Assembly: GCA_964362625.1 (NCBI GenBank)
Contig: CAYIFA010000003.1
Coordinates: 1 to 36,509 of the forward strand
DNA: 36,509 nt
Reading direction: 5' to 3'
DNA from: CAYIFA01 sp964362625
GTDB lineage: Bacteria; Patescibacteriota; Minisyncoccia; 1-14-0-10-42-19
Position numbers and translations under genes: made by a program. Of the stretch, positions 32,667 through 36,509 are shown piece after piece. The notes below the pieces were generated by a model. It saw only the letters and a list, made by a program, of their open reading frames with translations, was not told the origin of the DNA and did not search any database. Every line of letters begins with the position of its first letter. Position 1 is the first letter of the stretch.

Positions 32667-33188
32667 ATGGCGATCAGCAGACAAAAAAAGGAAAAAATCG
32701 TTCAAGACCTGCACTCCAAAACCGAAAGCGCGAGCATTTTGGTATTTGTCGGTTTTCATAAGTTGAGCGTTGCTAAGATTTCGAAGTTGCGTAAAGCTCT
32801 GCGCGAAGTCGGCGCTGAATTTAAAGTCGCAAAAAAGCGATTAATAAAAAGAGTGCTGGATGGCTTTGGCTTTACCGGAATGTTGCCGGATTTGAAAGGC
32901 GAAGTGGGGGTACTCAGCGCGTCTGGCGATGCTATCGAGCCCGCAAAGATTTTAAGCAAATTCGCCAAAGACAAAGAATACGAAGGATTGAGTATATTGG
33001 GAGGAGTGTTTGAAAAAGGATTTGTTAGTATGCAAGCAATCAAACAATTGGCGTCAATTCCTCCGCGTGAGGTGTTGTTGGCCCAGTTAGTTGGAGCAAT
33101 TTCATCACCCTTGAGGGGATTTGTCGGAGTTCTCTCCGGGCCGATGCGAAACATGGTCGGTGTATTGAACAATTTATCAAAAAAATAA
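32667..33188 (+). CDS. rplJ: 50S ribosomal protein L10 (uL10)
   Basis: The 173-residue protein has the L10 layout: MAISRQKKEKIVQDLHSKTE, SILVFVGFHKLSVAKISKLR, the EFKVAKKRLIKRVLDG rRNA-binding helix, GFVSMQAIKQLASIPPREVL (the lA.LPsreeLla motif) and a C-terminal helix that binds L7/L12 dimers. It forms the base of the ribosomal stalk. The start at ATG 32667 is chosen because the upstream extension reads through the leader hairpins. rplL follows after 25 nt. Confidence 0.96.
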   Translation: MAISRQKKEKIVQDLHSKTESASILVFVGFHKLSVAKISKLRKALREVGAEFKVAKKRLIKRVLDGFGFTGMLPDLKGEVGVLSASGDAIEPAKILSKFAKDKEYEGLSILGGVFEKGFVSMQAIKQLASIPPREVLLAQLVGAISSPLRGFVGVLSGPMRNMVGVLNNLSKK

Positions 33189-33213
33189 TTTATTAAATAA
33201 TTTAAAAAATAAT

Positions 33214-33624
33214 ATGAGTGAAGAAAAAAATGTCGAGGTTCCAGCAAAATTCCAGGATATTGTTGAAAAAATAAGCTCAATGAGCGTTCTTGATTTGTCG
33301 GAATTGGTAAAAGTCCTGGAAGATAAGTTCGGAGTATCGGCAGCAATGCCGATGGGTATGGCCATGATGCCGGCGGGTGTTGGAGCGGGAGTCGCAGAAG
33401 CCGTGGAGGAAAAAACCTCATTCAATGTTGAATTGAAGTCGGGAGGTGCGCAAAAAATCCAAGTTATTAAGGTTGTGCGCGAAGTGTTGGGGTTGGGGCT
33501 AAAAGAGGCCAAAGACTTGGTTGATGCCGCGCCGAAAATGGTCAAAGAAGGAGCGACCAAGGAACAAGCCGACGAGCTTAAAAAGAAGATCGAAGAGGCT
33601 GGTGGGCAAGTAGAAATTAAATAA
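33214..33624 (+). CDS. rplL: 50S ribosomal protein L7/L12 (bL12)
   Basis: The 136-residue protein has the L7/L12 layout: N-terminal dimerisation domain (DIVEKISSMSVLDLSELVKV), an Ala/Gly/Met-rich hinge (MPMGMAMMPAGVGAGVAEA) and the globular C-terminal domain with KIQVIKVVREVLGLGLKEAK and DLVDAAPKMVKEGATKEQAD. Several copies bind L10 and recruit translation factors. The hinge is rich in methionine compared with the usual Ala/Gly/Pro. It is co-transcribed with rplJ. Confidence 0.97.
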   Translation: MSEEKNVEVPAKFQDIVEKISSMSVLDLSELVKVLEDKFGVSAAMPMGMAMMPAGVGAGVAEAVEEKTSFNVELKSGGAQKIQVIKVVREVLGLGLKEAKDLVDAAPKMVKEGATKEQADELKKKIEEAGGQVEIK

Positions 33625-33641
33625 CTAAGCGCCTAATTTAT

Positions 33642-34271
33642 ATGGATGCGTTGGCCGAGTTGTTCGGCTCGCAAACGCTGGTTAAGATCATTAGACTCTT
33701 TTATGTAAATCCGGAAGGGGTTTTTGAGGTACGCGAAATTTCAAAAAAAGTAATGGCGCCTTATCAAAGCGTTGCGAGTGAGCTAAGAGTTCTGGAGCGT
33801 ATAGCTTTTATAAAAAAAGCAACCAAAACAGCTGAAGTAATTTCCCGCACCAAAAAAGCAGAAAAGAAGAGAGTATCCGGCTGGTCTATTAATAAGACTT
33901 TCGCCTTTTTCCGCCCGCTTAAGAATCTGGTTTTAAACGCCGCCCCGATCAGTCGTGATAAGATTTTTGGGCGTCTCAAGAAGAGCGGGAGGTTGACTTT
34001 AGTAATTTTGGCCGGCATTTTTATCGATCGGGCGCTTGACGAGCCAGATTCCGAAGGGCGTTATTTTGATTTGTTAGTGGTTGGTGACGGCATAAAAAAG
34101 TCAGCATTGGATTCCACTGTTCGTTCCTTGGAATCCCAACTTGGCAAAGAGCTTGTGTATTCCGTATTTTCAACTAAAGAATTCCTTTATCGTTTAAGCA
34201 TGCGCGACAAATTCATCCGCGACATTTTGGACTATCCCCACGAGAAAATTTTGAATAAATTGGATATATAG
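33642..34271 (+). CDS. Winged-helix protein with nucleotidyltransferase-like C-terminus
   Basis: The 209-residue protein starts with a winged helix (about 1-65): LFGSQTLVKIIRLFYVNPEG, then VREISKKVMAPYQSVASELR and VLERIAFIKKA, in the style of ArsR-like domains. The remaining part (about 95-205) has RLTLVILAGIFI, RYFDLLVVGDGIKKSALDST and ELVYSVFSTKEFLYRLSMRD, which resembles the minimal nucleotidyltransferase-like sensor domain seen in similar CPR regulators. The GSxxxD catalytic motif is not intact, so it is likely a binding domain. It starts 17 nt after rplL. The last base of its stop codon is the first base of tRNA-Val. Confidence 0.65.
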   Translation: MDALAELFGSQTLVKIIRLFYVNPEGVFEVREISKKVMAPYQSVASELRVLERIAFIKKATKTAEVISRTKKAEKKRVSGWSINKTFAFFRPLKNLVLNAAPISRDKIFGRLKKSGRLTLVILAGIFIDRALDEPDSEGRYFDLLVVGDGIKKSALDSTVRSLESQLGKELVYSVFSTKEFLYRLSMRDKFIRDILDYPHEKILNKLDI

Positions 34272-34342
34272 GGCGACTAGTTCAGCGGCAGAACGTTCGC
34301 TTCACATGCGAAAGGTCGTTGGTTCGATCCCAACGTCGCCCA
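34271..34342 (+). tRNA. tRNA-Val (anticodon CAC), intact
   Basis: The acceptor stem GGGCGAC (34271-34277) pairs with GTCGCCC (34335-34341), with discriminator A at 34342. The D arm is GTTC-AGCGGCA-GAAC, the anticodon arm TTCGC-TTCACAT-GCGAA gives CAC, and the T arm is GTTGG-TTCGATC-CCAAC. CCA is not encoded. The -35 box of the next gene starts at the next base. Confidence 0.95.
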
Positions 34343-34371
34343 TTGACAGAAGTTTGTTTATTTTATAACAT
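34343..34371 (+). promoter_or_regulatory. Promoter of the 75-aa membrane protein, abutting tRNA-Val
   Basis: TTGACA begins directly after the tRNA discriminator base; possible -10 boxes are TATAAC (15-nt spacer) or TAACAT (17-nt spacer). The sequence TTGACAG...GTTTGTTTATTT...AGAATAAA recurs after the second tRNA-Val at 35321. Confidence 0.6.
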
Positions 34372-34402
34372 TTTTGTAGAATAAAAATCATAGGAGGATG
34401 AA

Positions 34403-34630
34403 GTGAGTAGAATCGCAAGGACATTTGCTCTCGTGTTCTCATTGATTTTATCGATATTTTTTCTTGTGCTCGGACCAACTATTGTCATCGGAATTTCTGC
34501 CAATCTACTTGGCGTTCCGGATTTTATTGGAGCGTTATTTGTAATTGCGGCTTTCACGGCATCGGTGGTGACTGCGCTGTCCAATGAACATATCACTTTT
34601 TGGGAACGAAGGGCTGATAACTTGGTCTAA
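34403..34630 (+). CDS. Small two-helix membrane protein, cassette A (75 aa)
   Basis: The protein has two hydrophobic helices (about 7-30, FALVFSLILSIFFLVLGPTI, and about 38-60, DFIGALFVIAAFTASVVTAL) and a polar tail NEHITFWERRADNLV. I recognise no family. The start is GTG 34403, 5 nt after AGGAGG. It has its own promoter and terminator, and a smaller counterpart with the same surroundings lies at 35388. Confidence 0.65.
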   Translation: MSRIARTFALVFSLILSIFFLVLGPTIVIGISANLLGVPDFIGALFVIAAFTASVVTALSNEHITFWERRADNLV

Positions 34631-34642
34631 GCTACATATATA

Positions 34643-34676
34643 GATCGGCGAGCAGAAATGCTCGTCTATTTTTTTG
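34643..34676 (+). terminator. Terminator of cassette A
   Basis: CGAGCA-GAAA-TGCTCG followed by TCTATTTTTTT. The loop and 3' arm AGCAGAAATGCTCGTCT are shared with the terminator at 35565. Confidence 0.88.
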
Positions 34677-34681
34677 TTTGT

Positions 34682-34710
34682 TTGCGTTGCTTCGCGGTTC
34701 TTGGTAAAAT
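34682..34710 (+). promoter_or_regulatory. Leaderless-type promoter of hicBA
   Basis: TTGCGT-N17-TAAAAT, then 6 nt to the ATG at 34717 without a Shine-Dalgarno. Confidence 0.7.
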
Positions 34711-34716
34711 ATTACT

Positions 34717-34962
34717 ATGATAAAAAAATCAAAAAATATCGCATCGTTTTTATTCAGCGTTGAATTTGATCGGGAAGAAGACGGGCGATGGATTGCTGAA
34801 ATTCCTAAGCTACCCGGAGCCATGGCTTATGGCCGGACCAAGCAAGAAGCGGCGCGGCGGTCATATACAATCGCCTTGAGGATTTTGGCGGACAACATTG
34901 AACAAGGCAGAGCGTATAGGTTTGTTTCCAAGTTGTTTGGGCATGAAATGGCGCGCCGTTAA
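34717..34962 (+). CDS. hicB: HicB-type antitoxin
   Basis: The 81-residue protein has the partly degenerate RNase H-like HicB fold: FLFSVEFDREEDGRWIAEIP, then KLPGAMAYGRTKQEAARRSY, matching the pattern exxDGgy.aeiP.lpG..a.G.T.eEA. No C-terminal DNA-binding domain is present, so operator binding must come from elsewhere or is absent. It lies first in a hicB-hicA pair with a 20-nt overlap, an arrangement that ties toxin translation to antitoxin translation. The pair sits between the two tRNA-Val cassettes. Confidence 0.83.
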   Translation: MIKKSKNIASFLFSVEFDREEDGRWIAEIPKLPGAMAYGRTKQEAARRSYTIALRILADNIEQGRAYRFVSKLFGHEMARR

Positions 34963-35152
34963 AGGTTCAAAAGTTCTTCGAGCGCTGTTTGACTTGGGTT
35001 GGGTAATTAAACGACAAAGAGGCTCTCATAAAATTCTTGGTAAAATCGGATATTCGGATTTTACTTTCGCGTTTAATGATCGCGATGAAATCGGGCCGAA
35101 AATGCTTGCGCGTATTGCCAAGCATACCGGTCTTGGGCCGGATTCTCTTTGA
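34943..35152 (+). CDS. hicA: HicA-type mRNA interferase toxin
   Basis: The 69-residue protein has the HicA double-stranded-RNA-binding-like fold: VKGSKVLRALFDLGWVIKRQ and RGSHKILGKIG, whose SH motif holds the catalytic His of the YcfA/HicA family, and a terminal ARIAKHTGLGPDSL. HicA cuts mRNA until HicB binds it. The start is ATG 34943, which gives the usual HicA length; an upstream TTG-type extension to 34898 is inside hicB. It overlaps hicB. Confidence 0.87.
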   Translation: MKWRAVKGSKVLRALFDLGWVIKRQRGSHKILGKIGYSDFTFAFNDRDEIGPKMLARIAKHTGLGPDSL

Positions 35153-35166
35153 CGACATTTTAACTA

Positions 35167-35320
35167 GCGCGCGTAGCTCAGCGGTAGAGTACTGCATTCA
35201 CATTGCGGGGGTCGTTGGTTTTCCCGACTGGCCAAAATCTTTGATTTTGTTGCCAGTCGCAATCCGCCAAAGTCCTGGGCGTAGTCGAAGGACGTCGGCG
35301 GACGAATCCAGACGCGCGCA
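35167..35320 (+). tRNA. tRNA-Val (anticodon CAC) split in its T-loop by 82 nt
   Basis: All parts of a tRNA are present: acceptor GCGCGCG (35167-35173) pairs with CGCGCGC (35313-35319), discriminator A35320; D arm GCTC-AGCGGTA-GAGT; anticodon arm CTGCA-TTCACAT-TGCGG (CAC); T-stem GTTGG (35214-35218), T54-T55 at 35219-35220; then 82 foreign nt (35221-35302); then C56 onward as CGAAT-CCAGA (35303-35312). Removing 35221-35302 restores a canonical TTCGAAT loop and a 72-nt tRNA; only pair 49-65 is mismatched. It is either an interrupted pseudogene or an intron-containing tRNA. Confidence 0.85.
35221..35302 (+). repeat. Two-hairpin insertion in the tRNA-Val T-loop
   Basis: Hairpin 1 (35225-35259) pairs CGACTGGC-CAAAATC with GATTTTG-(TT)-GCCAGTCG around TTT, 15 bp. 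Hairpin 2 (35263-35302) pairs TCCGCC with GGCGGA and GTCCT with AGGAC, with an AAA/GTC internal loop; its apex reads GGGCGTAGTCGA, the core of the repeat type seen at 31021. Only TTCC and CAA are unpaired. Hairpin 2 ends on the last inserted base. There is no ORF and no target duplication. Confidence 0.85.
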
Positions 35321-35348
35321 TTGACAGGGTTTGTTTATTTGATAATAT
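35321..35348 (+). promoter_or_regulatory. Promoter of the 53-aa membrane protein, abutting the split tRNA
   Basis: TTGACA starts at the base after the tRNA discriminator; TAATAT follows after 16 nt. It is a near copy of the promoter after the intact tRNA-Val. Confidence 0.7.
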
Positions 35349-35387
35349 GTTTGCAGAATAAATGGCTACGGCATAGAGGATGGGAGC

Positions 35388-35549
35388 ATGGAACATATCG
35401 GTAAGGCTGTTGGGACAGTAGCGGTCTGGGGTGGCGCAATCGGTCTTTTATACATGTTTAATTCTTTCGGGATTCTAAATAGCGAAGGAGCATTTGCTTT
35501 AGTTATCTTCGCCGTTGTACTGACCCATGTCTTATGGAGGGACCAGTAA
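35388..35549 (+). CDS. Small two-helix membrane protein, cassette B (53 aa)
   Basis: The frame MEHIGKAVGTVAVWGGAIGL... ends in LTHVLWRDQ. It has two hydrophobic stretches (about 6-25 and 33-49) and a short polar end, like a shorter version of the cassette A protein; SFGILNSEGAFALVIFAVV can be loosely aligned with LLGVPDFIGALFVIAAF of the latter. No family is recognised. AGAGGATGGGAG precedes the ATG. Its promoter and terminator are paralogous to those of cassette A, which supports a real gene. Confidence 0.55.
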   Translation: MEHIGKAVGTVAVWGGAIGLLYMFNSFGILNSEGAFALVIFAVVLTHVLWRDQ

Positions 35550-35564
35550 TTTAAATATATATTA

Positions 35565-35597
35565 AAAGACAAGCAGAAATGCTCGTCTTTATTCTTG
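35565..35597 (+). terminator. Terminator of cassette B
   Basis: AAGAC-A-AGCA-GAAA-TGCT-C-GTCTT followed by TATTCTTG. It shares AGCAGAAATGCTCGTCT with the cassette A terminator. Confidence 0.8.
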
Positions 35598-35621
35598 TAT
35601 CCTAATAAAAATTCAAATACA

Positions 35622-35650
35622 TTGACAAAACTTTTGATTTTTAGTAAGAT
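35622..35650 (+). promoter_or_regulatory. Promoter of the final two-gene unit
   Basis: TTGACA-N17-TAAGAT, with about 33 nt from the -10 box to the ATG at 35684, leaving room for GGGGAGGAG as ribosome-binding site. Confidence 0.75.
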
Positions 35651-35683
35651 TCATGCGGATTGATAGTGGGGAGGAGACGCCGT

Positions 35684-36211
35684 ATGGAGGGGTGTTTCTT
35701 TGTAATCTTTCTTGCGCTGGCTTTGTCTCTGGTATGCAGTATTGTGGTGGTCATTAAAAAGTGGCCGTCGTGGAATCAGCATAAACCGACACCTCAAGAA
35801 AAGGCCTGGAAATTGCTTGAGGCGTTGCTTGCCCCAGAACAAAAGGAGGAGGCCAAAAATGGTGCAGTGATAACCGAAAAAGGAAAATACGGGGTCTACA
35901 CGATTCCTCTGCAAAAAGATAATATTACATTTCGATCATTTTCTTCAATGCGCTATCCTTTTCATTTGCCTGTAAGCGGGTTTGAACCTATGGATTTCTA
36001 TCCTGGGGCGTCATATAATATTTGCCATCAAGACACCGTTAGTTACGGTCCCTGGTACGACGCAGTAGCAACGTTCTTGCTTTATATTCGTTCGGGGCAG
36101 GAGCTTGAGTTGATAAGTAAGGCAGGTAATGGTAATGGACGACAACTTCAAGTTGAGGATGATTACAACTGGAGGGGATATCGAGGGGATATCGACGATG
36201 GACGCGTCTAG
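35684..36211 (+). CDS. Single-pass membrane protein of unknown function
   Basis: The 175-residue protein has one N-terminal membrane helix (about 5-26, FFVIFLALALSLVCSIVVVI), a basic stop KKWPSWNQHK, an acidic helix rich in E/K (AWKLLEALLAPEQKEEAKNG) and a folded-looking C-terminal part with aromatic residues (SMRYPFHLPVSGFEPMDFYP, DTVSYGPWYDAVATFLLYIR). No family is recognised. ATG 35684 is chosen since GGGGAGGAG lies upstream; an upstream ATG at 35660 would lie only about 10 nt after the -10 box. It is followed 31 nt later by the GG-ending protein, with which it probably forms an operon. Confidence 0.6.
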   Translation: MEGCFFVIFLALALSLVCSIVVVIKKWPSWNQHKPTPQEKAWKLLEALLAPEQKEEAKNGAVITEKGKYGVYTIPLQKDNITFRSFSSMRYPFHLPVSGFEPMDFYPGASYNICHQDTVSYGPWYDAVATFLLYIRSGQELELISKAGNGNGRQLQVEDDYNWRGYRGDIDDGRV

Positions 36212-36242
36212 TCAGCAAACCAAAACCAAAAGGAGGAAACCA

Positions 36243-36494
36243 ATGGCACGGCTAAGAATCATGGGGCGTTCCGGCGACACACAGGTGACATGGGATCCGA
36301 ATGCTCTGGAAACTCATGACCCCGATGGCTTGCGTTTAGTCCGCGAGGCAGAACGCATCGTTGATGATTACATCAGAAACAAGGGTGTTTCGGCATTCGC
36401 GGTTGACCTCAAGACCAATGAGGCAAAGAAACTAGAGCGTTTTGATCCTTATGCGGATGAAATCATGATTGCTCTTCCACTTGCCGGCGGCTAA
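36243..36494 (+). CDS. Small protein with C-terminal Gly-Gly, possible beta-grasp carrier
   Basis: The 83-residue protein begins MARLRIMGRSGDTQVTWDP, which could be a beta-hairpin, has a helix at about 29-46 (DGLRLVREAERIVDDYIRNK), then strands (VSAFAVDLKTN, KKLERFD) and ends DEIMIALPLAGG. The order hairpin-helix-strands and the free GG tail are as in MoaD/ThiS and ubiquitin-like carriers, where the terminal glycine is activated. This is an inference from layout only; no E1-like, E2-like or JAB gene is visible before the window ends. ATG 36243 has AGGAGG 6 nt upstream. A new ATG at 36504 may start the next gene. Confidence 0.6.
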   Translation: MARLRIMGRSGDTQVTWDPNALETHDPDGLRLVREAERIVDDYIRNKGVSAFAVDLKTNEAKKLERFDPYADEIMIALPLAGG

Positions 36495-36509
36495 CAAGTT
36501 TGTATGGCT

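Noticed and set aside
34700..35152. Integration of a genomic island at the tRNA-Val 3' end
   Set aside because: No integrase is present and the two tRNA 3' ends are not direct repeats; duplication of a cassette fits better.
35221..35302. Group I intron or archaeal-type intron in tRNA-Val
   Set aside because: 82 nt is too short for a group I core, and no bulge-helix-bulge motif forms at the junctions; hence it is described only as an insertion.

Overview
The window looks like a piece of a Candidate Phyla Radiation (Patescibacteria) genome, most likely Parcubacteria. The clues are compact gene packing, a very large secreted protein with a peptidoglycan-binding domain, a PaaA/PaaC-like ferritin-fold protein, and a secE-nusG-rplK block that ends in a terminator with no rplA after it. 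Loss of ribosomal protein L1 is reported for one Parcubacteria subgroup, so that last point is suggestive but not proof. All lineage statements are inference. There is no rRNA in the window. A 100-N scaffold gap sits at 29971-30070.

Layout. 1-2015 (minus) is the N-terminal part of an O-antigen-ligase-like/TPR membrane protein that runs off the left edge. A small MerR-like protein, an unusually long RNase P RNA, an FMN reductase (minus), tRNA-Gln(CUG), a sodium/solute symporter and a GIY-YIG endonuclease follow. 5777-10417 holds a hypothetical protein, typA, an M16 peptidase (minus), a 41-aa membrane protein and a DeoR-like HTH regulator. After a 560-nt non-coding stretch comes the 1220-aa surface protein, then a TPR protein and secE-nusG-rplK. 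16788-24086 is a nucleotide-metabolism block: primase-like protein (minus), two-domain dCTP deaminase, NUDIX, NDK with a C-terminal extension, thymidylate kinase, a ThyX-like protein of double length, and an HD phosphohydrolase. secD-secF follow, then a sigma-region-4 protein, a membrane protein plus VirD4/TraG-like ATPase pair, a lamin-tail surface protein, a PaaA-like protein and rplJ-rplL. From 33642 to the end come a winged-helix protein, two tRNA-Val(CAC) loci flanking a HicBA toxin-antitoxin pair, small membrane proteins, and a small C-terminal-GG protein.

The most unusual content is RNA-level. The second tRNA-Val(CAC) is split exactly inside its T-loop by 82 nt made almost wholly of two hairpins. 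The two tRNA-Val loci look like paralogous cassettes: each tRNA is followed at once by a TTGACA promoter, a tiny two-helix membrane protein and a near-identical terminator. Short palindromic repeats of the type CCCGAGC-n-GTCGAGGG occur in the RNase P RNA, the rplJ leader, the tRNA insertion, the GIY-YIG leader and a proline-rich coding linker, so they appear to settle in structured RNA or disordered protein segments.

Expression signals fall into two classes. Several promoters place the -10 box only 6-9 nt before the ATG with no Shine-Dalgarno, which implies leaderless mRNAs. Genes inside operons usually carry a clear GGAGG.
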